DNA of 64,000 bases from Thozetella sp. PMI_491 (taxonomy: Eukaryota > Ascomycota > Sordariomycetes > Chaetosphaeriales > Chaetosphaeriaceae), in contig MU270082.1 of assembly GCA_021432635.1 (NCBI GenBank), forward strand, positions 253,831-317,830, given 5' to 3'. Of this stretch, positions 24,193 through 35,449 are shown piece by piece. The notes beneath the pieces were generated by a model. It was not told where the DNA came from. It made no database searches and saw nothing but the letters and a program-made list of their open reading frames with translations. Position numbers and translations under genes: made by a program. Position 1 is the first letter of the stretch, and the number at the start of each line of letters is the position of its first letter.

Positions 24193-24851
24193 TCAATCCT
24201 CAGCGAAGGAGACCGCCTTCTTCTTGGGCTTCGCCGCCTTGGTGCCGGACGACGCCAGTGTTTTGACAATGGTGTCGATATCCGCATCCGCGGACTTCCT
24301 CTTGCGCTTCTTTCGCAGCGAGTCTTTTGTCTGGTCGAACTTGGCTTGCCTCTCTGTCTCTTTCTTCTCCGCCTCAGCCCGCCTTGCCTCTCGGATCTCC
24401 TCCATCTGGCGCGCCTTAATCATCTTGGATTCGATCTGGCCCTCCTTCTCAGCCTGAACGATCGATAGAATAGTGTTCATGCTCTCCTGATGAAGAAATG
24501 GGTCAGCTGGCAGCGGTGACGGAGAGGATAGTAATGCCCGCCACTCACTCGATCATCGACGAAGACCTTGCCCTTTTTCTTCCCTTTAGGCTTTTGAACG
24601 CCTATGGGCGTTATAGTGTTGAGCTTAGGGATATCCAACTCTTTCTCGGTGTAAGTACGCTTCTTCCTCTTCTTCAAGAGCTCCGAGATGTTCGGCCGGC
24701 CTTTCGCCTGGGACGTGGGGATCTTCGCCTTGGGTTTCTTAGACTTGAGAATGCCGTCCGACTGGGGCCGCTTGGAGGCCTTGCTGCCTCCAATTCCCGA
24801 TTTGTTCGCCGCATGCTTGTTCTTCACCGTCCGGGTTCTTGTGGGCGCCAT
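24193..24851 (-). CDS. loc1: 60S subunit assembly/export protein Loc1
   Basis: Exons 24851-24549 and 24486-24193 give 198 residues around a 62-nt intron (GTGAGT ... CAG). The protein is very basic. The core [19 protein letters not shown], then [17 protein letters not shown], then [20 protein letters not shown] is the Loc1 family signature; the second half is a Glu/Arg/Lys coiled coil ending in [10 protein letters not shown]. In yeast, Loc1 is a nucleolar RNA-binding protein for 60S assembly and ASH1 mRNA localisation. It is divergent from HIS3, with about 380 bp between the ATGs, and an A/T tract typical of ribosome-biogenesis promoters lies about 80 bp upstream. Confidence 0.92.
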
Positions 24852-25229
24852 GGTGGGCGAGGCGTCGTCTTGAAGGATATTTTTGGTGGATGTGGAATGA
24901 CTTGCCGCGATGGAAAAGAGTTAAGCCCGCTAGAAATTTTTTGATAAGGTAGAGCTTTCCTTCCTTATCCGCCCAATGGCGGGGCCGCCAATGCAGGTTT
25001 GGTGGCTGGGATCGGCGGGTTAGCGCGGGGCTCACGGGCATTGCGGGGCTGAACATTTTTCTTGGGGAGCTTCAGGACGGTCGAGGCGACCTCGGAGGCC
25101 CTGAGCTCCTACCTACCTACCTTATATACCTTGCTCATAATTGTTAAAAAAAACCTAAGTCGCCGCAGAACTAATCATCAGTCATTGCAACCAGTTTTAC
25201 ACTTAGCTCTTCTTCTGAGTACCGCCAGC
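24852..25229. other. divergent promoter LOC1 / HIS3
   Basis: 378 bp between two divergent ATGs. It contains the A/T tract noted separately, a repeated CTAC motif near 25110-25125 and an A8 run at about 25145. I found no exact TGACTC element. Confidence 0.55.
24933..24942. promoter_or_regulatory. RRPE-like A/T tract upstream of LOC1
   Basis: GAAATTTTTT lies about 80 bp before the LOC1 ATG. It resembles the rRNA-processing element (AAAAATTTT core) found before fungal ribosome-biogenesis genes. The match is short, so the assignment rests on the downstream gene's role. Confidence 0.35.
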
Positions 25230-26010
25230 ATGAGCACAACAGGATCAACCGCCCGCTGGGCCGCGCTTGCGCGAGACACCAACGAGACCAAGATTCAGCT
25301 CGCTCTAAACCTCGACGGAGGCGCCTTCCCCCCAGACACCGACTCCCGCTTGACGCAAAAGGGACCTGATGGGCACGCCTCTCAAGCAAGCAAGTCGCAG
25401 ACTATTCTCATAAACACGGGGATTGGCTTCCTTGACCACATGCTACACGCCTTAGCGAAACACTCGGGCTGGAGCTTGGCTCTGGCCTGCCAGGGCGACT
25501 TGCACAGTAGGCGCACTTACAACCCCGTACCCTTCTCTGTCTGGTGCCAATTGGCTCAATTGAGCATTCATACTCACTGCCATGTGCCACTTTGTAGTTG
25601 ACGACCATCACACTGCCGAAGATGTCTGCCTGGCTCTCGGGTATGCCTTTGCTAAGGCGCTTGGAACGCCCGTCGGCCTGGCGCGGTTCGGCTATGCGTA
25701 CGCACCCCTCGATGAAGCTCTGAGCCGGGCGGTCGTGGACCTGTCGAACCGCCCGTACAGCGTGATCGACCTCGGCCTTAAGCGCGAAAAGATCGGCGAC
25801 CTGAGCACGGAGATGATCCCGCACTGTCTTCAGAGCTTCGCGCAGGCAGCGCGCGTGACGCTACACGTCGACTGTCTCCGGGGTGAAAATGACCACCACC
25901 GAGCCGAGAGTGCGTTCAAAGCCCTGGCCGTGGCGATACGGCAGGCCACGAGTAAGATTCCCGGGAGGGAGGGCGAGGTGCCCAGCACCAAGGGGACGCT
26001 CAGCGTCTGA
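25230..26010 (+). CDS. HIS3: imidazoleglycerol-phosphate dehydratase
   Basis: Exons 25230-25506 and 25598-26010 give 229 residues, close to yeast His3 (220). The enzyme removes water from imidazoleglycerol phosphate, the sixth step of histidine synthesis, in the cytosol. Metal-binding motifs are complete: [16 protein letters not shown], then DDHHTAEDV (split from the preceding strand by the 91-nt intron), and the second-half motif [13 protein letters not shown]. The serine-rich insert after residue 35 is common in filamentous ascomycetes. It is head-to-head with LOC1. Confidence 0.96.
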
Positions 26011-26702
26011 GGAGAAACCACGCTCGGGACGGGATGCGTTAAATTAGCACATGGTAGGATAACACTCATGAGACGTAGCAGGATCCGTATTCCCAAAATG
26101 GGCGTTTTGCGTAAACGGTATAGAGAAATGTCTATTTCAGTGAGCGGTAGCATATGGAGCAAGGGCCAAAAGGATCCAAACTTCTGCTACAGCGTTCCGC
26201 AGCTATGCCCTGCGCGAATTTGCAGCAGAGCAATCTGCAAAATATACATTCACTTGTGATTTTCTAGAAGCGATGCCGCAGTTGCTCGAAGTTCCAGCAA
26301 TGAAGGAAGACCCGGGCCATGCTGGCTCTCCTACTGAATGTAATGAAGCGCATGTTTTCGGCATTTGAGTGAGATCCCGAGCTTGAGCTTCAACATAGTT
26401 CTCCACTAATTAATTCCAATGACGCACCACTTTCATCGCCCGAACAGGCCAGAGCAAAAAGCCTCTCATCAAGGCCAAACACGCCCAGCGCGCGCACCGT
26501 TGACTACTTTGCTTCCCAATGAGCAAAGCGAACTACGTCTAGGCTATCGACTTAGAGCCCATTCCGGTCGATTTGACAGCTCGAAGAGGAGTTGGATAGG
26601 AAGCGACAGCCGCGGGGCGTAAATCCGCCTCCTCACGTCTCCTTGCCTTTTCGCGACACCCCCTTAGGTCACGGCCTAGGGGGCCATGCCAGTCCAAGCA
26701 AG
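26011..26702. other. intergenic HIS3 to small membrane protein
   Basis: Nearly 700 bp of 3' flank and promoter. No supported gene. An in-frame ATG at 26592 upstream of the next gene is probably in its leader. Confidence 0.5.
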
Positions 26703-27097
26703 ATGCGGCCCCACAATGCGATGAATGATGAAGAGGCCTCAGATGCCTCGCGCGAGGCCGCCAAGGGGGCCGTCTACGGTGCCCTAAAGTTCGGGGCTGC
26801 CACTGCGGCCTTGGGCGGCCTCGGGTACCTGGTGTCGCCCATCTACCGAGGACTCACAGTACAATTCAAAGTGTGAGCATGCCCCCGCGCACAAGAGACG
26901 ATGGCACTTGTGGGAAGGCATTGACGCAGTGCAGATACCTGCAGATGTCAGGCATGATTTTGGGGAGCTGGATCGAAGCAGACTTGAGGCTAAGACAGTA
27001 TGAGGCCAAGATCCGGACGCAGCGGCGGCTCATGAGGGACAGGGCTATGTGGCAGACGTACGAGAAGGAATACGGAAAGGAGGACGAAGATGAATGA
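26703..27097 (+). CDS. small one-pass membrane protein, probably mitochondrial (two exons)
   Basis: Exons 26703-26872 and 26935-27097 give 110 residues, joining at QFKV-YLQMSGM over a 62-nt intron with a TTGAC branch and CAG acceptor. A Gly/Ala-rich hydrophobic stretch (AVYGALKFGAATAALGGLGY) is followed by a second weakly hydrophobic segment (YLQMSGMILGSWIEAD) and a charged helical tail rich in Arg, Glu and Tyr. The size and pattern recall HIG1/Rcf-like or other small mitochondrial membrane proteins, but I cannot name the family. Conserved proteins of this form occur in Sordariomycetes as far as I recall. The ATG at 26721 is an alternative start. Confidence 0.7.
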
Positions 27098-27310
27098 ATA
27101 TCGCAATAAACTTTTGCCTCCCTTTTATCGCTTGTTCGCGTTGGGACCGAGAGGTATATCTCCCAGGGACAGCGAGGTCTCCTGAGTAGCAAGGCCTATT
27201 GTAAAGTACAAAGAAGTTCTCATCACCCATGCATATTCCCCAACGCCATTTGTCATGCTTGTCATTATGGGGCCGATATGGTCCCTCGCCAGGGGAGTGC
27301 CGTCCCGTCT

Positions 27311-28493
27311 CTATTCCTTCGGCTTGAACTTCTTCGGGTCCATATTGATCTTGCACAGGCGTGCCACACACCCGCTTAGCTGCAACAGCGTCTGCACGCC
27401 TTCAAGGATCTTCATGTGCGCAAAGCCAATCTCCTTGATAAATTCAAGTTTGGAGTGCTCGCTCAGCGTGGGTATCGTCTTGGTCACCTTGAACATGGTG
27501 CTGATGATGTCGTGGCTCGAGTAGCCTAGATCCCACAGCTCACGCAGTGTGTCGAGCGCTGAGTCGACGTTGCCCTCGTAGCACGCCTTGAGCATCGCCT
27601 GCACCTTGATCGGGTGCGGGGAGTCGACTACCTTGAACACGTTGTCACCCGACACGAAGCCGAAGCCAGCGAACGTCGACTGCAGGTTGTTGATCGCCTG
27701 TCGCATGTCGCCCTCGGCGCTGAAGACGAGCGCTGCCAGCCCGTCGTCGCTATACTCGACCTTCTCAGCTTCGATGATCTGCAGCAGTCGCTTGACCACC
27801 TGCGCATCCGTCAGCTTCGCGTAGCGGAGGATAGCACAGCGCGACTGCAGCGGCTCGATGATCTTGTTGGACTGGTTGCAGGCAAAGGCAAAGCGTGTCG
27901 TGTTGGAGTAGATCTCCATCGTTCGTCGGAGGGCTTGCTGAGCGCCCGAGGTCATGCTGTCCGCCTCATCGAGGATGACAATCTTGTGCCGGCCAGCAGG
28001 TAGGGTGACCTTCTTCTGGGCAAACCCCTTTATTCTGTTGCGCACGACATCGATTCCTGGTCACGGCAACGTCAGCCAGCTGCGCCGTCATCTGTAGGCG
28101 TGCGGAGAGGTACCTCGCTCGTCGCTAGCGTTGAGTTCCAGTACAGCCTCCTTGTATGAGTCTCCGAGCAGTTGTCTTGCAAGACAGAGCACGCTGGTCG
28201 TCTTCCCGATACCTGGCATACCCGAGATGATGACGTGGGGCATATTGCCGTCCTTCGCGATGATCTTCAGTCGCTCGATCGTCTCGGTGTTTCCGACAAC
28301 ATCGTCCAGGAAAACTGGTCGGTATTTCTCGACCCTATTCCAAGTCAGCGCGGGAATATTCAATTTGCACGGCACGTAGCTCTACGCACCAGGGCAGCTC
28401 GTAGTTGGGAGTCCCGTTGGCGTTGGTAGCCAGTGCGGCTTTGGCCGCAGAGTTTGACGACTCGCCTATCTCGGCTTTTTGTGCTGCAGGCAT
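27311..28493 (-). CDS. rfc4: replication factor C subunit 4 (clamp loader)
   Basis: Exons 28493-28390, 28334-28114 and 28056-27311 give 356 residues; introns are 55 and 57 nt. This AAA+ subunit of the RFC complex loads PCNA at primer ends. Motifs in order: [16 protein letters not shown], Walker [26 protein letters not shown], Walker [20 protein letters not shown], sensor 1 [18 protein letters not shown], and the SRC arginine finger. The [10 protein letters not shown] variant and [12 protein letters not shown] identify the yeast Rfc4 / human RFC2 orthologue. An MCB element lies about 125 bp upstream, fitting G1/S control. A ~30-residue Ala/Asn-rich N-terminus precedes the conserved start. Confidence 0.96.
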
Positions 28494-29133
28494 CTTGTTC
28501 GCTGGCCGAATTCGCGTCCTTGTGTATTGATTTTGGGGCCCGTTTAGCTTTTGCGGATGGTTGCGGGAGTCGGTTTCACGCAATGGACAAGAGTCGAGGT
28601 CGAGTTGGTAGACCAGACGCGTGACGCGCTCAGAAGTGCTTAAGTGCCTCCCGCGTACGCGCTCAGCTCCTTGCTCGAATTGGTGGGGTGGGGCAACCCG
28701 AACCCTCGTGAAGCCAACACCCCTGACCTTCCCCCTAAGCCGTGTAGATAGTCGTCCACATGTTCCCATCTATTATCACTTCGAGGCTAACTCCGCAGAA
28801 TATGCCAGACTATGTTTGAGTGGATTCGTTTTAAATTCAAGCCCTTGGTTTGCATACAGCTCTTCGTTGGGGCTAAGATAGAAAGGAAAACTATGTAGGT
28901 ATCATAAAGTAGGCATATGTCATCTCGTCTCACAAAGCCCCTGAGAGCTTCCAAGCCTCTGAATCCCGTCTTTCATATCTAGCCTTGGATTTCCATTATG
29001 CATTCTCTGAAAACATCATCGTTACACCAAGTTCGATATTCCAAAGAGTCGTGGTTATTTCCCTTCACATGCCCTCTCCCCAGGCTGAGAGCAGCCGGAG
29101 CCGAGCAGCCTAATGCCAACAATCTGACAACGA
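28494..29133. other. intergenic RFC4 / NTA1
   Basis: About 640 bp with the RFC4 promoter (MCB noted separately) and the 3' flank of the NTA1 gene. No gene seen. Confidence 0.55.
28617..28622. promoter_or_regulatory. MCB (MluI cell-cycle box) upstream of RFC4
   Basis: ACGCGT lies about 125 bp upstream of the RFC4 ATG, followed at once by a further GACGCG half site. MBF binds this hexamer before DNA-replication genes in yeasts. Use here is inferred from the motif and its target. Confidence 0.5.
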
Positions 29134-31882
29134 TCACGTCCATATCGGGGCTCTGAACTCGACAGGTGACTGGGGTACTGAATAACCAGGCTTTGCTGAC
29201 CGTTCCCCCAGACTGGGCGTTCTAGACCTGAAGACTCTATCTGAAGGATGGGGAAGAGACGGCACCTGGGGTATCTCGGGCACGCTGCTGAACTGCCTGT
29301 GCGTCGGCGAATGCGCGATATGTCTCTTGATTCCCGAGCTCAACGGCGGCGGCGTCTTTGTGGGGCTGCGCTTCGGCCGGTCTATGGCATGTCGTGAAGG
29401 CGGCCGTGGAAAATCGGGAAGACGCGGAGCGGCCTCCTCGCTTGGCTTGGGGGACTTGGGGCTCAAGGCGGACACCGATTTGCTCCTTCCCCTCCGCCGC
29501 ATGGCCGCAAAGCCGAGGTCTTCGTTGGCTGCCTCGTTTAGGCTAGCAAAATGCTCCTGGAAAGCGGAGGCCGAGCGCGGGAATGTGGTCTGGAACACGC
29601 TGGGGCTCGCGAGGATTGGGATCGTGTTGGCCGGAAGCTCTACGAATTGTGGAACGGAGACTGGCTCCACAGGCTTGAAGGGGCGGGAGAAGTTGGAGGT
29701 GGGCGAACGTGGGGAGAGCGGTGGTGGGGAGAGGGGCGGTCGGTCAAAAGACCTATCCATCACCGACCGTGATGACCGAACGTCGAATCCAGGGGACGCG
29801 ATCTTGGGAGCGGTGCGGCTGGACGGCCTCGACGCTGGGCTGCGGGCGAAAGCCCGAAGTTCCGTATCCCAAGGAGAGCGATGGGTCATAGTCGAGCCGG
29901 TGAGTAGGGGGGACCAGTTGGTGTCCTCGGCGATGTCAGGAATGCCAGAGCGAGGGTCCCAGTATGGATTGGTCTTGGGGAGAGCCGAGTGCGGGCCCTC
30001 CCCTAAGGACGAGATGGGGTGATGTTGGCCAGCGAAGAAGCTGCCCGGACCGGGAGGTTGTCTGCGGATCGGAGACAGCGCCTCCGGCCCGGTCGAAATC
30101 TCCAGCTTCGGCCGGGCTGACAAGGGCGGAGGACTTTGGCCGCCAATGGGGGTTTCTCCGTCGGTGTCGGAACCGCATTCGGAGCGGCAGTCTGAGGAGC
30201 AGGTCCCATCCTCGTCCGTCGGGCATTCTTCGATTACTTCGAATTGTGGTGCAGGAGATGGTAGGATCATTGGGGCGCCGCTTCGTGGCATCGTGTTGTC
30301 CTCGCATTCCGACTCTGATCTGTCGAAATCTTGGCTCACCTGGATTGCCACCACTTGGGGCTCGTCGGATGCGATCGAAGCCTGACGAACCGGTGATGGG
30401 ATACCCGGCGATGAGAATCCCGACGAATCTTGCCGAATGGGCACTCGATAAGTGGGGGATGGGGTCGCTGACGAGAACCCCGGGGTGTCCTGCCGAACGG
30501 GTGCCCGATAAGTGGGAGACGGGGCGCCATACTGTTGGATCCCTGGCGTGTCTTGACGAGGAGGGGCTCGATAAGTAGGAGACGGGGCGCCGGAGTGCTG
30601 AATCGCGGGCGTGTCTTGGCGCGGGGGGGCTTGCCGGGTGGGAGACGGCATGCCCTGCGGTGCCGTTGCAGGCGTGTTCTGTCGGGGAGGAGTTGGACGA
30701 GTCGGGGACGGCGTGCCTTGCTGTTGGATTGCCGGCGTGTCCTGCCGGGCCGGGGACGGAACAGCCTCTTTAGGGGAGGCCTCTCCTTGCTCACGAGCTG
30801 TCTGGCTAGCTTCGTTGGTCTCTTCGGGCCGATTGATGAGTTTGGCGAAGGGCGGGAGCTCCGTGTCTACGACCAGGAGCTCCTTGACGCCACGACCCAT
30901 CAGGCCGTATACCGATACCTCGCCGTTCTGGATGCCGATGACAGCGCTTGTGCCGGCGTAGGTCGTCTCTCCCTCCATGCCGCAGCGGTTGCAGAAGACG
31001 ACAATGACCTCCTCCTCGGACTCCTTGCGGATAACAGGCTCCAGACGTTGGATCCAGTAGCTCAGCGTCTCCATGTCTGGCTCATCCGTCAGGGGTGTGA
31101 ACGTGGCGCTGTTCTCCTGCGTGAGCCATGCCATGGACAGGATCACGAGGTTGGCTCTAACTTCCTGGACATGGACGGCGAACTCGAATTTGTTCCACGG
31201 AGCCTGGAATTTGTACGGGTTGATGTCCATGCAGATGCCCATGGCGACTTTTCCGAGGGAATCAATCTCGCCCTTGAAGAAGCCGCCTCCTTCGAGCGCC
31301 CAGGTCTCGTCTGTGTAATACAGAAAGCTCTTCCGGTAGTTGGCGACCGTCTCGCCGTTCCCGTTGACGACAATGAGGGAGTTGTAATACTCCGGCGCGC
31401 CAGACCGGCTGCGAGACATGTCGACTAGGGGCGTGAGGTCAGCATCCTGGCACAGCAAGGCAGTCCGTTCCGGGGTGGGGGGAGGGATTCGAATATATGT
31501 CCCAAAAGGGTCGATGTGGCGGGATATGGCTGTTGGGTACATACCTTTCTCGGGATATCCGACGGCGACTACGCAGTCGTGTTTGAGCGCCGTGGTCCGG
31601 GCCCATAATGAAGTGATGCCCGAGCCAGACGGCTCCAGATACGGAGTGATGTGCTGCAAGGACTTAAAGTCATAGCCTATCTGGCGTGTTAGCCATGCAT
31701 CCTGCAGGTCTTTGCCGATTGGGGCTGACTGTACCGGAGAAGGCCATCTCAGGAAGGACAAGCAAGTCCAGACTGTCCAAGTCGAGGGAGTTGGCCCTGT
31801 TCAGGAGCGAGTCGGCGCGGTTGAGGTTGTTGTCGACATCCCCCACCTGGGGTGCGAACTGGAGACAGCCGATTCGCGGCAT
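29134..31882 (-). CDS. nta1: protein N-terminal amidase (Nta1-like, nitrilase family), copy 1
   Basis: Exons 31882-31735, 31676-31545 and 31424-29134 give 856 residues. Intron 2 (31544-31425) is 120 nt and keeps the frame open, so a gene finder may miss it; GTATGT, GCTGAC and CTAG plus alignment with the second copy support it. The nitrilase triad is complete: E45 in LPEMAF, Lys in NYRKSFLYYTDETWALEGG, Cys in GICMDINPYKF. Nta1 deamidates N-terminal Asn and Gln, feeding the Arg/N-degron pathway. The catalytic domain ends near residue 300. The remaining ~550 residues are Pro/Ser-rich, with a tandem repeat, and have no counterpart in yeast Nta1 (457 residues). Confidence 0.9.
30390..30760 (-). 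repeat. in-frame tandem repeat in the NTA1 copy 1 tail
   Basis: Roughly six units of about 18-22 codons share the pattern PSPTxRAPxRQDTPxIQ, encoding Pro/Gln/Arg-rich disordered sequence. Units differ by substitutions and small length changes but keep frame. The second NTA1 copy lacks this block. Confidence 0.8.
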
Positions 31883-34441
31883 GGTCGCGAATTGTGTCGG
31901 CTGCGATCAGTCGCGGCGACGGCGACGTGAGCGCTGCTAAGCACTATGTCGTGTGTCCTGTCCTGTCAGGAAGCTTGGCTGAGATGCTCGCGGGGTGTGC
32001 GGGCCGCCGGCAGACCCCGATCTTCTAGTGTGCAAGTGCCGCACGCTGGCTTCGCCCATCCAGATGTGCCAGGGGAAAGCACACACACGGAGGTGGGGGG
32101 TTTTGGCTTCAGCGACGCATCCCTCGTCCGCGTAGCTCCGAGCTCGACCTCGATTCACCGGTGCTGCTTCGACCGGCTGCGCGAAAATGCACCAGACGAG
32201 GGTCCCGCAGACTCTGTCCTCTCGTTCGGGAGCGGGTGGAAAGTGCCAGGAGAGAGGAGAGGGAAGGAGCAGCCGGGAACAAACGATGGAGCGGCCCGGG
32301 TGTTGTAGTATGTAAGGTCAGGTAAAGTAAGGTAGTCTAGACTTGGAGGAGGCCGGCGCGGCCCAATCCTCGCCGACCAGCACCAGCTCTGATCACAACC
32401 CGTACAGTAGTGGCACAAGGCGGGGTCGGCTGTCGACCCTGGGTCTATCACGTCCCCGCAGGTAACGGGCGGGCGAGGTTCAGCAGGGAGGTACCTAAGG
32501 GGGTCCTTGTCGCCCCAGGCGACGCTAGTGCAAGTGGCATGATGGACGCACATTACAACCTCTAACCATTCGTCGAGTGTTATTTTTGCCCTGTGATATT
32601 CCACTCCGGTCACAGAGGTCGCAGACAGCGGCCTGAACGCCCTGGCCTCTCGCATCTCGGCATTGCCAGCCAAGGGAGAGAGGATGAGGCAGGGCATTGC
32701 GACTGCCAGAGCCAGTCGGTGCTTCCTCACTCAGGATTGCCCCTGCCGGTCGCCGAAATTTGGGGGCTCGCTCAGCTGTGACGGCTCCTTGGCCTGCCCT
32801 TCCTCCCCTGCTGTTCTATTTTTCGAAGCCCTCTCCTTCTCTTTTTTTTTAAAAAAAAAATTGGCCGAGAAGCAAATCTGACCAAGGTTGAGACCCCCTC
32901 CTCCCACCTTTGAGGCGAGGGGGGGAGGGCCGTGCTCCGCCCTCAGTGCCCGGATCTTCAGCAGGGAACCCACAAGTTGCCGTCGTAAGCGCCCGGCACA
33001 CAGCTCGCCTACCGCCTCTAGCCTGTATTGGCCCTCGTCTCTGCGTGTCGATAAAGGTAATACTGCTCTGCAGAGCGAAGCCAAGTGCAGAGCTGGCGAT
33101 CAATTCGTCCATTGCAAATGCATCATGGCTGGCCAGTGCGCAGCTCGATCGACCGTGGTGGTCTCTCTCGGGACCGGCATGGCCAGATCTCATTTCTCAC
33201 CTATGGCACGTATGTACCACGCGGGCTCGTATCCTATCAGTGGAACAACGGCCAGCAATGACCGTACAGCTCGAGCCGCCGAGGGCGGGAAGTGCCCTGC
33301 ATTTTTTGATCTACGATCACATTCATCACCCCGCAGTGGCCAATCGGAGCCCCCAGCGCGACAATAGACCGGCAAGCAGCAGGGGGTTCGTCCAAGCTAA
33401 GGCAGGGATCCAGAATGGGCAAGCCACTCCTGTGCCCCTCCAAGAGGCCTGACTACATACAGCTGCTATGTTTATCTCGACGGTGCCACTGGTAGTGTCT
33501 ATTCGGCACGTGCCTTGGATCCCAGAGTTGGAAGCGTGATTACTCTGAATTCGTTCAAGCCAGTCAAAGATGACACTGCTGCCCCTCTCTCCTCGCCCCA
33601 AGGGGGGAAGGGGGCTCGTCGACCACGAAAACTCGCCGTCGCCCCTTCCCGGGGAGAGAGAACGCCACCCATATGAGTCCGCTGTAGATGGCCCAGAAAC
33701 CTCTGCCCACGAACCTGTGATCACATGCGGTGCTTGTAATGAGGAATGCCGCTGTGCATATGCATTCCTCAGCTCCTGCCGCCGTCTAGAAGCCTTCTTT
33801 ACTGTAAGGAGAAAGCGGCTCCAATCCGCCGGGACCAATCTGCACTTATAGATTTACCGCCAGCCCGCCCAGCCCTCTTGCCAGGCCTTCGTCGCGGCTG
33901 CTGAAACACGTATTTGCTTGTTGGGAAGGAGGGGGAGGCAGAGAGAACGTTAAAGGCATGCTCTAGAGTAGTTCGTATAAGAAGGCCCTAGTCTCGCTCC
34001 TGAATCCAGTCAATCTTGTCTACCTCTGCTCGTCTCCGCCCCCCGCCTTGATCAGAAGCCACCGGTCCGCAAGATCACAAGTTGGCCTCGCAAGTTCTCA
34101 CAGCTTTGGGAGAAGGGTTCTTCCAACACCGGTGTACAGTTGAACTTGCCCCTGGATTCCTAGAGCAGTCCGCAGCTATGCTCCCCACGCTGAGCACAAG
34201 ACCAACGAGCGCGACTACAGCTGGCCCGGACGCCGAATCCATCTTCCACGTCTACCTACCGAACCATGATATGAGTAACGAGATGATTTTAGATTACGGC
34301 CTAAGGGCATAGAACCCTCCATGCCGCTCGGATCTCGACAACCTTTAGCTTGCTTGCGTTGCCCATCGGCCCAACCCGCATGCTCCCCGACCTTGATCCT
34401 CCTCAACCTATCCCCGAGATCACTCTGGCGTGGCGGTTCCT
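31883..34441. other. long intergenic region
   Basis: About 2.5 kb without a supported gene. Open frames at 32730-32155 (-) and 33838-33326 (-) lack domains or conserved patterns. A T9A10 palindrome lies at 32842-32860 and an imperfect G/C-rich inverted repeat at about 33583-33661. The promoter of NTA1 copy 1 lies at the left end. Confidence 0.5.
33583..33661. repeat. imperfect G/C-rich inverted repeat
   Basis: The left arm has CCTCTCTCC, then GGGGAAGGGG. The right arm has CCCCTTCCC followed by GGGGAGAGAG. The arms can pair over most of ~25 bases around a ~25-base loop containing GTCGACCACG. No flanking duplication or ORF explains it. Confidence 0.4.
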
Positions 34442-35449
34442 TTAGCACGTTGCCTTCTCGACAACGCTCTTCCCAGTATCTCCCAGCCGCACCATGTGGC
34501 TGATGTGGTTATAACCGAAGAAGGCCCTCCGAGTCCGATCCGGACTGCCCGAAGAACCAGTCAGCCGGCCAAGGCACATACATACGTCGTCGGGATGGAG
34601 ATAACCGAGAACTCACCTGCAGAGGGTTACAACAGCAAAATCGCCGGTGTCGTTATAACCCCACGAGATAACGAAGTCATTGCGGTTGCACGGCTGGTTG
34701 TAGAAGCTCCAGCTATTGATCTTATCGGGCTGAGTCATGTCTTGGAGGAGAATCTCGCAGGCATGCTTGCTGCCGTTGCTCTGTGTGATATTGAAGGTAA
34801 GATCGACAAGGCCAAATGTAGTGTCCCAGGCTTGTAGGAGCGGTCAGCTGTCCGCGACGCTGGCTCAGGTGTGTGTGTATGTGTTGGTGTGGGAGGGAGG
34901 GGGGACGCCACAGCACGTACTCCGAAACATGTCCTGGATCTGCCACCACTCTTCCTCGTCGGCGATCTCTTTTTGATCACGACGGATCACCGCTGCGGAG
35001 CTGTCATCTCGTGGGCTGGTCCGGTAAGACGGCTGTGTGCGGTTTACCACAACTTCGCCGTTCTTCATCTCAGCATCCTGGAAGGGGACGGAGGCAACAG
35101 TGTGCAGCTCTAGGTTGGTAATGACCAGTGTCATGGATCCGGACGAGTCCCAATTTCCGTTGACTTCGTACGGGAATAGCATGTGGCCACCGCAATCGAG
35201 GGACTGGAAACTGGTCTGGTTCGCTGGCTTGCCATCCTTGGCGTTCACCGTGAGGACGCAAGGGGAGAATTGACAGAAGTCCGGGTCCTCCTCGACGCCG
35301 AATGTATACTGGCAGCTGCTACCGTCATTCTGGCAGTATCTTGCGTAATTGAAAAGAGTCATGTAGCCGACACTATTGCGTGGGTGCAGGACGTGTCCGC
35401 GTGCCAGGAGGGGCAGGATACAGTTGAGAAGAAGGAAGGCGAGAAACAT
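34442..35449 (-). CDS. secreted cysteine-containing protein (three exons)
   Basis: Exons 35449-34921, 34830-34617 and 34544-34442 give 281 residues. The N-terminus (MFLAFLLLNCILPLLARG) is a clear signal peptide, with predicted cleavage after ARG, leaving an N-terminal His (HVLHPRNSVGYM). The mature part has several paired cysteines (RYCQNDGSSCQYTF, DFCQFSPCVLTV) and N-glycosylation sites. Exon 2 encodes the beta-rich FGLVDLTFNITQSNG and DFVISWGYNDTGDFAVV. The C-terminal WGYN...DxAVxT pattern recalls, from memory, small secreted proteins labelled surface protein or HR-inducing-like in other ascomycetes; this is weak. Intron 1 ends in AAG with a GCTGAC branch. The short exon 3 is the least certain part. 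Function unknown. Confidence 0.7.

Noticed and set aside
32155-32730. 191-codon frame (-) with a hydrophobic start
   Set aside because: The start resembles a signal peptide, but the rest looks like translated non-coding sequence. Kept out for lack of support.
33326-33838. 170-codon frame (-)
   Set aside because: Runs across the inverted repeat and shows no conserved features.
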